From Phycicoccus sp. M110.8 (GTDB taxonomy: Bacteria > Actinomycetota > Actinomycetes > Actinomycetales > Dermatophilaceae), in assembly GCF_032464895.1 (NCBI RefSeq), contig NZ_JAWDIC010000003.1, positions 186,001 to 250,000 of the forward strand: 64,000 nt of DNA, given 5' to 3'. Each line of letters starts with the position of its first letter. Within the stretch, counting starts at the first letter, position 1. Both the position numbers and the translations under genes were made by a program. The notes under the pieces were generated by a model. It was not told where the DNA came from, did not search any database, and was given only the letters and a program-made list of their open reading frames with translations. This document shows, in pieces, positions 16,912-26,209 of this stretch.

Positions 16912-18021
16912 TCAGGCGAGCCAGCGCAGGAGCGCGGCCTCCGCGGACTCGAGCTGGGCCACCGGCACCCGCTCCTCGTCGTGGTGGGCGAGGTTGGGGT
17001 CGCCCGGGCCGAAGTTGACCGCGGGCACGCCCATCGCCGCGAACCGCGCCACGTCGGTCCAGCCCTGCTTGGCCACGACGTCGACCTCCAGGGCGTCGAC
17101 GAACGCCCGGGCGGCCGGGCGGTCCAGCCCCGGCCGGGCTCCGCCGGCGTTGTCGACGATGGTGACGACGAAGTCGCTGAAGAGCTGGTGGACGACGGCA
17201 GCGGCGTCGTCCTCGGACTTGTCGGGCGCGTACCGGTAGTTGACGGTCACCACGCACCGGTCGGGGATGACGTTGCCGGCGATGCCACCGGCGATGCCGA
17301 CGGCGTTCATCGCCTCGCGGTACTCCAGGCCGTCGACCTCGACGGTCTCCGGCTCGTACGCCACGAGCCGCGCTAGCACCTCGGCGGCGTCGTGGATCGC
17401 GTTGTGCCCGTTCCACGGACGGGCGCTGTGGGCGGCGATGCCCTTGGTCACGACCTCGGCGCGCAGCGTGCCCTTGCAGCCGCCCTCGACGATGGAGCCG
17501 GTCGGCTCGAGCAGGACGGCGAAGTCGGCGTCCTCGATGAGGTCGGGCCGCTGCTGGTGGATGTGCAGCAGGCCGTTGTACTGGCTGTCGATCTCCTCGC
17601 CCTCGTAGAACACGAAGGTCAGGTCGCGGGACGGCTCGGCGACCAGGGCCGCCTTGAGCTGCACGGCGACACCGCCCTTCATGTCGACCGTCCCCCGGCC
17701 CCACAGCTCCTCGCCCCGGCGCTGGGTGGGCAGGTTCGCCGGGTCCGTGGTCAACGGCACGGTGTCGATGTGCCCGGCCAGGACGACCCGCTCGGCGCGG
17801 CCGAGGTCGGTGCGGGCCACGAGCGTGTTGCCGATGCGCGTCGTCGTGAGGTGCCCCAAGGGCGCCAGCGCCGCCTCGATGGCGTCGCAGACGGTCGCCT
17901 CGTCGAGGCTGACCGACTCGATGTCGCACAGCGCCGCGGTGAGCGTGACGACGTCCGCGGACAGGTCGAGGACGGGGGCGGTGGCGGCGTTTCCGGGGGT
18001 GCTCTGGGGGCTGCTCGACAT
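16912..18021 (-). CDS. dapE: Succinyl-diaminopimelate desuccinylase
   Basis: The 369-residue product is an M20 two-zinc enzyme of the succinylase branch of lysine/diaminopimelate synthesis, releasing LL-diaminopimelate. Metal and catalytic motifs are LAGHIDTVP, GRGTVDMKGG and FYEGEEID. The dimerisation domain lies at about 175-290. ATG 18021 (three codons inside the longest frame) is chosen because TAGGGT lies 7 bases upstream. Divergent from dapD, with which it shares the pathway; the two leaderless promoters face away from each other within 66 bases. Confidence 0.92.
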   Translation of the reverse strand: MSSSPQSTPGNAATAPVLDLSADVVTLTAALCDIESVSLDEATVCDAIEAALAPLGHLTTTRIGNTLVARTDLGRAERVVLAGHIDTVPLTTDPANLPTQRRGEELWGRGTVDMKGGVAVQLKAALVAEPSRDLTFVFYEGEEIDSQYNGLLHIHQQRPDLIEDADFAVLLEPTGSIVEGGCKGTLRAEVVTKGIAAHSARPWNGHNAIHDAAEVLARLVAYEPETVEVDGLEYREAMNAVGIAGGIAGNVIPDRCVVTVNYRYAPDKSEDDAAAVVHQLFSDFVVTIVDNAGGARPGLDRPAARAFVDALEVDVVAKQGWTDVARFAAMGVPAVNFGPGDPNLAHHDEERVPVAQLESAEAALLRWLA

Positions 18022-18028
18022 GCCCGCC

Positions 18029-18034
18029 ACCCTA
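18029..18034 (-). promoter_or_regulatory. -10 box of dapE, leaderless
   Basis: TAGGGT on the minus strand, 7 bases before ATG 18021. Confidence 0.45.
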
Positions 18035-18072
18035 GTCGGGCTGCGGATTCACGGAGCGCGCCGCACCTCTCG

Positions 18073-18078
18073 TACCCT
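18073..18078 (+). promoter_or_regulatory. -10 box of dapD, near-leaderless
   Basis: TACCCT followed by 8 bases and ATG 18087. It faces away from the dapE promoter 38 bases off. Confidence 0.4.
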
Positions 18079-18086
18079 TGGTCGCC

Positions 18087-19019
18087 ATGAGCAGCGAGCG
18101 CACCGCCTGGGGACACGGCCTGGCCACGATCCACGACGACGGAGCCGTGCTCGACGCATGGTTCCCGCAGCCCGCCCTGGGTGGGCGCCCCGACGGCGCG
18201 GACGTGCCGCAGGCGCTCGAGGCGCTCGTGGGCAAGGACAACGTGCGCCGCGTGCGCCGCGAGGTCGTGACCATCGAGGTCGACCTGGACGCGGCACCGG
18301 CCGACCCGTGCGACGCCTACCTGCGGCTGCACCTGCTCTCGCACTGCCTGGTGGAGCCCAACACGGTCAACCTCGACGGCCTGTTCGGCGTGCTGACCAA
18401 CGTCGTGTGGACCACCCAGGGGCCGTGCGCCGTCGACGGCTTCGAGCTGACCCGCGCCGGCCTCCAGGCACGCGGGCCGGTGCAGGTGCTCGGCGTCGAC
18501 AAGTTCCCGCGCATGGTCGACTACGTCGTGCCCGCCGGCGTCCGCATCGGCGACGCCGACCGCGTCCGACTGGGGGCGCACCTCGCGCCGGGCACCACCG
18601 TGATGCACGAGGGCTTCGTCAACTTCAACGCCGGCACGCTCGGCCACTCCATGGTCGAGGGCCGCATCTCCCAGGGTGTCGTCGTCGGCGACGGCTCCGA
18701 CGTCGGCGGCGGCGCCTCGACCATGGGCACCCTGTCCGGCGGTGGCACCGAGCGCGTCCGCATCGGCGAGCGCTGCCTGCTCGGGGCGGAGTCGGGGCTG
18801 GGCATCGCGCTCGGCGACGACTGCGTCGTCGAGGCCGGCCTCTACCTCACGGCCGGCACCAAGGTCACCCTGACCGACGGGCGCGTGGTCAAGGCCCGCG
18901 AGCTCTCCGGGCAGGACAACCTGCTGTTCCGCCGCAACTCCGTCACGGGCACCGTCGAGGCGCTCGCCCGCGACGGGCACGGCATCGTGCTCAACTCCGC
19001 GCTCCACGCCAACGACTAG
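18087..19019 (+). CDS. dapD: Tetrahydrodipicolinate N-succinyltransferase
   Basis: The 310-residue product transfers succinyl from succinyl-CoA to tetrahydrodipicolinate in diaminopimelate synthesis. The C-terminal half is a left-handed beta-helix of hexapeptide turns (about 150-270: [44 protein letters not shown]). Length and N-terminal domain match the actinobacterial type (Rv1201c). ATG 18087 is preferred over 18078. The next gene starts 2 bases after its stop, so a membrane lysozyme-like protein is co-transcribed with this cell-wall precursor enzyme. Confidence 0.93.
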   Translation: MSSERTAWGHGLATIHDDGAVLDAWFPQPALGGRPDGADVPQALEALVGKDNVRRVRREVVTIEVDLDAAPADPCDAYLRLHLLSHCLVEPNTVNLDGLFGVLTNVVWTTQGPCAVDGFELTRAGLQARGPVQVLGVDKFPRMVDYVVPAGVRIGDADRVRLGAHLAPGTTVMHEGFVNFNAGTLGHSMVEGRISQGVVVGDGSDVGGGASTMGTLSGGGTERVRIGERCLLGAESGLGIALGDDCVVEAGLYLTAGTKVTLTDGRVVKARELSGQDNLLFRRNSVTGTVEALARDGHGIVLNSALHAND

Positions 19020-19021
19020 GC

Positions 19022-19915
19022 ATGTCCACCCCCAGGCGACGCGCACCCCTCGCCGAGCAGCGCCGCCCCCGACGCGGGATGCGCCGGCTCCTGACCCGGC
19101 TGGTGCTGCTGCTGTTCGTGGTGGCGGTCGTCGGGGCCGGCGTCGTCGGCATCCGCGGCCTGCTGCACAGCTTCGGCGGCCCCGAGTGCAAGGCCACGGC
19201 CCTCGGCAAGAGCGTCACGTTCGACCCGAGCCAGACGGCATACGCGGCCACGATCGACGCGGTCGCGGAGAAGCGGGGCCTGCCCGCCCGGGCGGCCACC
19301 ATCGCCATCGCCACGGCCATCCAGGAGTCGAAGCTGCGCAACCTCGCCTACGGCGACCGTGACTCCGTGGGGCTCTTCCAGCAGCGCCCGAGCCAGGGCT
19401 GGGGCACCGAGAAGCAGATCCTCGACCCGGTCTACGCGACGAACAAGTTCTACGACGCCCTCGTGAAGATCGACGGCTACGAGCAGATGCGGATCACCGA
19501 GATCGCGCAGAAGGTGCAGAAGAGCGCCTACCCCGAGGCCTACGCCGAGCACGAGCAGGAGGGACGGCTGCTGGCCTCGACCCTCTCGGGCCACTCCCCC
19601 GGTGGCCTGGGCTGCCGCCTCAAGGACGCCACCGACGGCAAGCCGGCCGCCCTGCGCAGCGCGCTGGCCGCCGAGCTGGGCGTCACCTCCTCGGTCAAGG
19701 GCACGACCCTCACGGCACGCGCCGGTTCCGAGCGGCGGGCCTGGAGCGCCGGTGCGTATGCCGTGGCCAAGGCCGAGCAGTTCGGCGCGACGTCGGTGAC
19801 CGTCGGGTCGCGGACGTGGACCCGGACGACGGGCGCCGACGGCTGGAGCTGGCAGGCGGCCCGCACGCCCGTCGGCAAGGACACCGTCGTCGTCAGGTTC
19901 GCCGGCACGGGCTGA
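19022..19915 (+). CDS. Membrane-anchored lysozyme/transglycosylase-like protein
   Basis: The 297-residue product has a basic N-terminus, one membrane helix (about 23-48), and an outer domain with AIATAIQESKLRNLAYGDRDSVGLFQQRPSQGWG, the helix-E-S-loop pattern of lysozyme-like transglycosylase folds (the Glu of IQES being the likely catalytic acid). A smaller alpha/beta domain (about 200-297) follows. Homologs are sometimes labelled heavy-metal transporters, which the sequence does not support. It follows dapD by 2 bases, suiting a peptidoglycan role. Activity is inferred. Confidence 0.65.
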   Translation: MSTPRRRAPLAEQRRPRRGMRRLLTRLVLLLFVVAVVGAGVVGIRGLLHSFGGPECKATALGKSVTFDPSQTAYAATIDAVAEKRGLPARAATIAIATAIQESKLRNLAYGDRDSVGLFQQRPSQGWGTEKQILDPVYATNKFYDALVKIDGYEQMRITEIAQKVQKSAYPEAYAEHEQEGRLLASTLSGHSPGGLGCRLKDATDGKPAALRSALAAELGVTSSVKGTTLTARAGSERRAWSAGAYAVAKAEQFGATSVTVGSRTWTRTTGADGWSWQAARTPVGKDTVVVRFAGTG

Positions 19916-19948
19916 GGCTCGACCCAGCCCGGCTGCACCCCAGCGCCG

Positions 19949-21616
19949 TCAGCGCACGACGATGGCGTCGCCGACCGGGCGCTCCCCCGCGGCGTCGGAC
20001 GGGTGGCTGACGAGCTCGTCGCGGACGACCATCGCGGTCGACCCGCCACCGTCGAGGTTCATCGCGTCGACCATGCCGAGCGACCGCGCGACCGCCGCGG
20101 TCTCCGGGATCGACAGGCCGAGCTCACCGAGCTGGCGGCCGTCGACGGTCACGAGCAGAGTGCGACCCGCCGCGTCGACCCCGGCGAACGTGCGGGGGTT
20201 GCGCTGGAGCACCCAGCCGTAGGCGAAGCTCGGCTCGCCCGGGTGGACCATGCCGTCCTGGCGCTGGGTCACGTGGACCTGCCCGTCGCGGACCAGCTCC
20301 GGGCCGCCGTTGAGCACCGCCGTGCCGGGCAGCGCCAGCGGCCGCCGGCCGTCGGTCAGCCCGGTCTGCACGCCCACTCGCTGGCCAGGGCGGAGCGCCG
20401 CCACCAGCGCCGCCCGGGCCCCGGTGCCCTGGAGCGACCGCTGGCCGCCCGCGAGCGCGACCCCGCGGGTCGAGGCGACGGAGACGACGCGGCCGGAGCG
20501 GTCGAGGACCGCCTCGGCGCCCGGGCCGGCAGGCGTGCTCGCCCCGTAGGCGGGAGTGAACAGCACCAGCTCGTCGGCGTCGGTGCAGGTGAAGTCGTGC
20601 AGGGGCAGGGACGTCGGCTGGTCGTCCGCGGTGCCACCGCAGTTGCGGATGAGGCCTGGGACCCGGTTGAGACCGTCGAGGACCTGGCGGCCGGACGGCA
20701 GGCCCACGCTCGCCTTCCAGGTGGGGCGGACGACCTCGGTGTGGCGGGCGCGCGGGTCGAGGACGAGCACGGGACGGGTCCCCACCGGCTCGGACTCCAG
20801 CCGGCCGTCGTAGACGCCGGCGCCGGCCGGGTCGCCCTCGGCGCCGGCCTTCGGGTCGAGGACGAAGAAGCCGGCGTTGATCGCGACCTTCGCCTTCTCG
20901 TACCGCGACAGCCAGGTCGGGGTCTCGCGCGCCTCGATGGTCGGGCCGAACGTGCCGGCCAGGGTCCCGCGGAACGTCCGGGGGTCGATGGTCACGACGT
21001 TGACCGTCCACGGACCCTTGGCGGTCGACGTGCCGTCCCACCCGGCATACCAGGCACGGCCGAAGAAGCCGGCGGCCTTGAGCCGGGCGGCCTCGGCCGT
21101 GGCCTGTGCCTGGCTGCCGAAGGTCGTCGTGAGCCGCACCCGCCAGCCGAGCACCCCGGCGGGGACGTCGGCGACGGCCGGCTGGAGCACCTGCTGGGCC
21201 TGCGCGGGGAAGCCGGCCGCGGTGAGCCGGTCGGCGAACGCGCGGGCGCTGGCCTCGTCCTGGATGGCACGCGGCGGGGCGTCCGGGTCGGGGCTGCTCG
21301 CTCCGGAGGGGATGCTCACCTCGACCACCCACGGGACGGAGGCGTCGGGCGCGCCCCGGGTGATCCGGGTCCACGTGACCCCCGGCTCGACCTGCTGCAC
21401 GGTGCGGGTCTCGGGGAGGCCGGCCGGGCCCAGGTCCAGCGGGCCGCCTGTGGGCGCGACCCCGCTGGGCCGGGCACCGACCGTGGAGCCCGAGCGGGCA
21501 CCTGCGGCAGGGGCCGCGTCGTGGCCGGGCGGGGAGGCCGTCGCCGGGGAGCTCGCCACGGCTGCCGCCGCCGCGAGACCGAGGGTGCCGACCGCTGCCG
21601 CCCAGGTGCGCCTCAT
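19949..21616 (-). CDS. Secreted phosphodiester glycosidase (NAGPA) family protein with SPOR-like segment
   Basis: The 555-residue product has a signal peptide (about 1-27, ending ATAS). Residues about 85-185 hold a SPOR-like segment (FADRLTAAGFPAQ, EAARLKAAGFFGRA), which in other proteins binds denuded peptidoglycan. The rest is the NAGPA domain: INAGFFV near 235, NGGPELV, and DGGGSTAMVV near the end. The family includes the mammalian uncovering enzyme that removes GlcNAc from phosphodiesters; bacterial substrates are likely wall or capsule sugar phosphodiesters (inference). ATG 21616 follows TAGCCT by 7 bases. Confidence 0.83.
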   Translation of the reverse strand: MRRTWAAAVGTLGLAAAAAVASSPATASPPGHDAAPAAGARSGSTVGARPSGVAPTGGPLDLGPAGLPETRTVQQVEPGVTWTRITRGAPDASVPWVVEVSIPSGASSPDPDAPPRAIQDEASARAFADRLTAAGFPAQAQQVLQPAVADVPAGVLGWRVRLTTTFGSQAQATAEAARLKAAGFFGRAWYAGWDGTSTAKGPWTVNVVTIDPRTFRGTLAGTFGPTIEARETPTWLSRYEKAKVAINAGFFVLDPKAGAEGDPAGAGVYDGRLESEPVGTRPVLVLDPRARHTEVVRPTWKASVGLPSGRQVLDGLNRVPGLIRNCGGTADDQPTSLPLHDFTCTDADELVLFTPAYGASTPAGPGAEAVLDRSGRVVSVASTRGVALAGGQRSLQGTGARAALVAALRPGQRVGVQTGLTDGRRPLALPGTAVLNGGPELVRDGQVHVTQRQDGMVHPGEPSFAYGWVLQRNPRTFAGVDAAGRTLLVTVDGRQLGELGLSIPETAAVARSLGMVDAMNLDGGGSTAMVVRDELVSHPSDAAGERPVGDAIVVR

Positions 21617-21623
21617 GCGCCGA

Positions 21624-21629
21624 AGGCTA
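21624..21629 (-). promoter_or_regulatory. -10 box of NAGPA-family gene, leaderless
   Basis: TAGCCT on the minus strand with 7 bases to ATG 21616. Confidence 0.45.
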
Positions 21630-21687
21630 CGACCGATTCGCCCCTTTCGCCCGGTGAGGTCCGGCCGCCCGGTGCCGGTGGCACGAC

Positions 21688-21718
21688 GACGCCCCCGGCC
21701 GTGGGCCGGGGGCGTCGA
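21688..21718 (-). terminator. Terminator after gltA
   Basis: CGACGCCCCCGGCC (21688-21701) and its exact complement (21705-21718) form a 14-bp stem with a 3-base loop, starting about 20 bases beyond the gltA stop. Confidence 0.8.
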
Positions 21719-21739
21719 GGAGCGTGCGTGGGCGTCGGG

Positions 21740-23035
<1,296 letters not shown>

Positions 23036-23108
23036 GTGTGTGTCCCATCTTCCACGAGTGTGTGCGGGCACCCGTCGGGTGTGCGTCGGGGCGCTCGTCG
23101 CGCCTGCG

Positions 23109-23114
23109 ACGCTA
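23109..23114 (-). promoter_or_regulatory. Candidate -10 box of gltA
   Basis: TAGCGT on the minus strand would give a leader of about 65 bases before ATG 23035. No strong -35 was seen. Confidence 0.3.
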
Positions 23115-23148
23115 CCCCAACCGTGCTCGCGGCCGGGAATCGGGCTGG

Positions 23149-24267
23149 TCAGGCCCCGAGGCGGCGGACGGCCTCCGCGATGCGCTCGTCGGACGCGGTG
23201 AGGGCGATGCGGACGTGCTCCCGGCCCCGGTGCCCGTAGAAGGTGCCGGGCGCGACGAGGATCCCCCGGTCGGCCAGGGCCGCGACCGTCTCCCACGCGT
23301 CCTCACCCCGGGTGGACCACAGGTAGAGACCCGCCTCGGAGGAGTCCACCCTGAGGCCGAAGCCCTCGACCGCGGCCTTGAGGGCCTGCCGGCGGGCGGC
23401 GTACCGGGCCTTCTGCTCGGCCACGTGCTCGTCGTCGCCGAGCGCCGCCGTCAGCGCGACCTGGACGGGCCACGGCACGATCATCCCGGCGTGCTTGCGC
23501 ACCTCCAGCAGCTGCCGCACCAGGGCGACGTCGCCGGCGACGAAGGCGGCGCGGTAGCCCGCGAGGTTCGACTGCTTGCTCAGGGAGTACACCGCGAGCA
23601 GCCCCTCGTGCGAGCCACCGGTGACGCGGGGGTCGAGGATCGACGGCGTGGTCGGTCCCTCCGAGTCCTCCCGCCAGTCGAGCTCGGCGTAGCACTCGTC
23701 ACTCGCGACGACGACGCCGTGCTGCCGCGCCCAGGCGACGACCTTGGCGAGGTGCTCGACGCCGAGGACCTTGCCCGTCGGGTTGCTGGGGGTGTTGAGC
23801 CACAACAGCTTCGGCGTCGTCGCGGGCGTCAGCGGGCCCAGGGCTGCGAGCCCGTCGACCACGGTCGGGGTCGCACCGGCGAGCCGGGCCCCGACGTCGT
23901 ACGTCGGGTAGGCCACCGAGGGGAAGCCCACGAGGTCACCGGGCCCCAGGCCGAGCAGCGTGGGCAGCCACGCCACCAGCTCCTTGCTGCCCACGGTCGG
24001 CAGCACCCCGGCGGGGTCGAGGTCGGGCACCCCGCGCCGCCGCGCGAACCAGCCGGCGACCGCCTCGCGCAGGGCGGGGGTGCCGTACGTCTGCGGGTAC
24101 CCGGGCGCGTCGGCGGCCGAGCGCAGGGCCTCCTGGACGACGTCCGGGGTGGGGTCGACCGGCGTGCCGACGGACAGGTCGACCATGCCCCCGGGCACGG
24201 TACTCGCCCGCTCCTTGTACGGAGCGAGCGAGTCCCAGGGGAAGTCGGGGAGGACGCGTGAGGTCAC
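23149..24267 (-). CDS. dapC: Succinyldiaminopimelate transaminase
   Basis: The 372-residue product is a fold-type I PLP aminotransferase acting between DapD and DapE in diaminopimelate synthesis. The PLP lysine lies in YSLSKQSNLAGYR, the cofactor Asp/Tyr region in ASDECYAEL, and the substrate Arg near the C-terminus in REHVRIALT. The GTG start (24267) has GGAGGT 6 bases upstream, a good Shine-Dalgarno site. It is 16 bases downstream of the ferredoxin gene in the same direction, the fdxC-dapC pairing known from M. tuberculosis (Rv1177-Rv1178, from memory), and shares that promoter. Confidence 0.9.
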   Translation of the reverse strand: MTSRVLPDFPWDSLAPYKERASTVPGGMVDLSVGTPVDPTPDVVQEALRSAADAPGYPQTYGTPALREAVAGWFARRRGVPDLDPAGVLPTVGSKELVAWLPTLLGLGPGDLVGFPSVAYPTYDVGARLAGATPTVVDGLAALGPLTPATTPKLLWLNTPSNPTGKVLGVEHLAKVVAWARQHGVVVASDECYAELDWREDSEGPTTPSILDPRVTGGSHEGLLAVYSLSKQSNLAGYRAAFVAGDVALVRQLLEVRKHAGMIVPWPVQVALTAALGDDEHVAEQKARYAARRQALKAAVEGFGLRVDSSEAGLYLWSTRGEDAWETVAALADRGILVAPGTFYGHRGREHVRIALTASDERIAEAVRRLGA

Positions 24268-24283
24268 GCGCGGACCTCCGCGC

Positions 24284-24610
24284 TCACTCGTCGTGCGACT
24301 GCGGGGGGAGGTCGGCGATGAGCGGGTGGTCCTTGTTGATGACGCCGAGCTTGGCAGCACCACCGGGGCTGCCCAGGTCGTCGAAGAACTCGACGTTCGC
24401 CTTGTAGTAGTCGGCCCACTGCTCGGGGACGTCGTCCTCGTAGTAGATCGCCTCGACCGGGCAGACCGGCTCGCACGCACCGCAGTCGACGCACTCGTCG
24501 GGGTGGATGTACAGCGAGCGCTCGCCCTCGTAGATGCAGTCGACGGGACATTCCTCGATGCAGGCCTTGTCCTTGAGGTCCACACAAGGCTGGGCGATCA
24601 CGTACGTCAT
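24284..24610 (-). CDS. fdxA: Seven-iron ferredoxin (3Fe-4S/4Fe-4S)
   Basis: The 108-residue product is an electron carrier with two clusters. C9, C17 and C50 fit the 3Fe-4S site, and C21, C40, C43 and C46 the 4Fe-4S site (motifs CIEECPVDC and [11 protein letters not shown]). A C-terminal extension of about 50 residues is normal for this type. ATG 24610 is used rather than 24619 because TAGTAT lies 7 bases before it. Its -10 box is the same physical sequence as the -10 box of the divergent GNAT gene, so the two promoters should compete. Confidence 0.93.
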   Translation of the reverse strand: MTYVIAQPCVDLKDKACIEECPVDCIYEGERSLYIHPDECVDCGACEPVCPVEAIYYEDDVPEQWADYYKANVEFFDDLGSPGGAAKLGVINKDHPLIADLPPQSHDE

Positions 24611-24617
24611 GCCGCAC

Positions 24618-24624
24618 ATACTAT
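24618..24624. promoter_or_regulatory. Shared -10 box of two divergent leaderless promoters
   Basis: On the minus strand TAGTAT (24623-24618) is 7 bases from the ferredoxin ATG (24610). On the plus strand TACTAT (24619-24624) is 7 bases from the GNAT GTG (24632). Five bases are used by both hexamers. Confidence 0.55.
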
Positions 24625-24631
24625 GCGGCGT

Positions 24632-25669
24632 GTGTCAGGCGATGTCGGCAACCTCCACGTCGGGGCCCGGGTGGTCGTCCGGTGGCGCCTCGACGCCCCC
24701 GACGCCGCCACCGGCGCGACGCTGACGGACTCCGTCGGCACGCTCGTGGACCTCACCGGCGACGCCCTCGTCGTGGAGACCAGCCGCGGGCCCGTGCGCG
24801 TGCCCCGGGACCGGGTCACGGCCGCCAAGGTGGTGCCGCCCCGCCCCTCCCGCCGCGGCGCCGCCCACCTCGCCGTCTCGGTGGACGACCTCCAGCGCGT
24901 CATGGCACCCGCGTGGGGCGCCCTCGAGCGCGACAGGATCGGCGAGTGGGAGCTGCGGGCCTCGGCCGGCTTCACCCAGCGGGGCAACTCGGTGGTGCCG
25001 GTGGGCGACCCGGGCATGCCCCTGGAGCAGGCGGTGGACCAGGTGGAGGCCTGGTATGCCGGGCGCGGCCTGCCGGCCAAGCTCGCCCTGGCGGGCCCCG
25101 AGGGCTTCGACCCCGGCGACGACCCGCTCGGTGCCCTGCTCCTGCGCCGCGGGTACACCGAGGGCAGCCGGACGCTGGTGCTGACGGCCTCGACCGAGCG
25201 CGTCGCCGCGGCCGACCCCGGTGGCCCGGAGGTGCTCGTGTCCGACGATGCGCCGCCGGAGTGGCTGGCGACCTACCTGCGCACCCGATCGACCGTCCCC
25301 GGGGTGAGCGAGCGCGTGGTCACCGGCAGCCCGGAGCACCTGTTCGGGCAGGTCCGTCCCGGTGGTGGGCTGTCCCAGAAGCTCGGGCTCCGGGACGCCG
25401 ACGCCGCGGGGGCCACCCCGATCGCACTGGGCCGCATGGGCATCGCCCACGGCTGGGCGGGACTCGGGGCGGTCTGGACCGACCCGGCATACCGGGGTCG
25501 CGGCCTCGCCGCCCACCTCACCGCCCGACTGGCGGCCGCCGCCCGGGCCCGAGGCCTGCACCTGGTGCACCTGCAGGTCGAGCACGACAACGCCACCGCG
25601 ATCCGGCTCTACCGACGGCTCGGCTTCGACACCCACTCGAGCTACGTCTACCTCACCCAGCCGCGATAA
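24632..25669 (+). CDS. GNAT acetyltransferase with N-terminal SH3-like domain
   Basis: The 345-residue product opens with a small beta-barrel-like domain (about 1-55: [40 protein letters not shown]), like those preceding some actinobacterial GNAT proteins. The acetyltransferase fold is at about 200-345, with the CoA-binding loop in [17 protein letters not shown] and the final [14 protein letters not shown]. The acceptor is unknown. GTG 24632 is chosen from the -10 box 7 bases upstream; ATG 24623 overlaps that box and is unlikely. Two small hairpins follow the stop (25678-25710). Confidence 0.82.
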   Translation: MSGDVGNLHVGARVVVRWRLDAPDAATGATLTDSVGTLVDLTGDALVVETSRGPVRVPRDRVTAAKVVPPRPSRRGAAHLAVSVDDLQRVMAPAWGALERDRIGEWELRASAGFTQRGNSVVPVGDPGMPLEQAVDQVEAWYAGRGLPAKLALAGPEGFDPGDDPLGALLLRRGYTEGSRTLVLTASTERVAAADPGGPEVLVSDDAPPEWLATYLRTRSTVPGVSERVVTGSPEHLFGQVRPGGGLSQKLGLRDADAAGATPIALGRMGIAHGWAGLGAVWTDPAYRGRGLAAHLTARLAAAARARGLHLVHLQVEHDNATAIRLYRRLGFDTHSSYVYLTQPR

Positions 25670-25677
25670 CGGGTGGC

Positions 25678-25710
25678 GCGGGCGGCCCGCTGACGCAAGG
25701 CTGCGCGTCA
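25678..25710 (+). terminator. Paired small hairpins after GNAT gene
   Basis: GCGGG/CCCGC (25678-25690) and TGACGC/GCGTCA (25691-25710) lie side by side directly after the GNAT stop. Each is short, so this is a moderate terminator candidate. The rest of the interval up to 25792 shows nothing else. Confidence 0.4.
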
Positions 25711-25792
25711 TGACCATCTCTCCTCGGCCATGCTCCTCTGCCGTGCGGGCCTCGCTCGCTGGCGCCCGCTCGTGTCCTGCGGCGGTCGTCGC

Positions 25793-26203
25793 ATGACCAG
25801 CCGGATCATGCACACGTCCGTCGACAGCCGGAACGCCCACGCCCAGTCCGTCTGGTGGTGCGCGGTCCTGGGGTTCTCCGAGGACCCGCGCGACCCCAAC
25901 CTGCCCGGGCACGAGGAGTGCATGATCTTCTCCCCCGACGGCCGGACCCGGGTGCTGTTCATCGAGGTGCCCGAGGGCAAGGCGGTCAAGAACCGGCTGC
26001 ACTTCGACCTCTACCCGCAGGACGTCACCCGGGACGAGGAGGTCGAGCGTCTTCTGGACATGGGGGCGACCATGCACCAGGACCTGCGCAAGGACGACGG
26101 TGGTGGCTGGGCCACCCTGCTCGACCCGGAGGGCAACGAGTTCTGCGTGCTGCGCAGCGTGTCCGAGCGGCCGGACCCCTACGCCCACCTCGTGCGCGAC
26201 TGA
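25793..26203 (+). CDS. VOC (glyoxalase/dioxygenase) superfamily protein
   Basis: The 136-residue product has two paired beta-alpha-beta3 halves typical of the vicinal-oxygen-chelate fold: HTSVDSRNAHAQSVWWCAVLGF at the start, KNRLHFDLYP in the middle with a likely metal His, and LLDPEGNEFCVL at the end with the usual Glu. The motif spacing suits metal-binding glyoxalase-like proteins of unknown substrate. ATG 25793 is chosen; the in-frame upstream part is not conserved-looking. The stop is only 6 bases from the stop of the convergent VanW gene. Confidence 0.75.
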   Translation: MTSRIMHTSVDSRNAHAQSVWWCAVLGFSEDPRDPNLPGHEECMIFSPDGRTRVLFIEVPEGKAVKNRLHFDLYPQDVTRDEEVERLLDMGATMHQDLRKDDGGGWATLLDPEGNEFCVLRSVSERPDPYAHLVRD

Positions 26204-26209
26204 GCGGTC

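Noticed and set aside
19022-19915. Heavy-metal transporter annotation often seen for this type
   Set aside because: A single membrane helix and an outer lysozyme-like domain do not fit a transporter.
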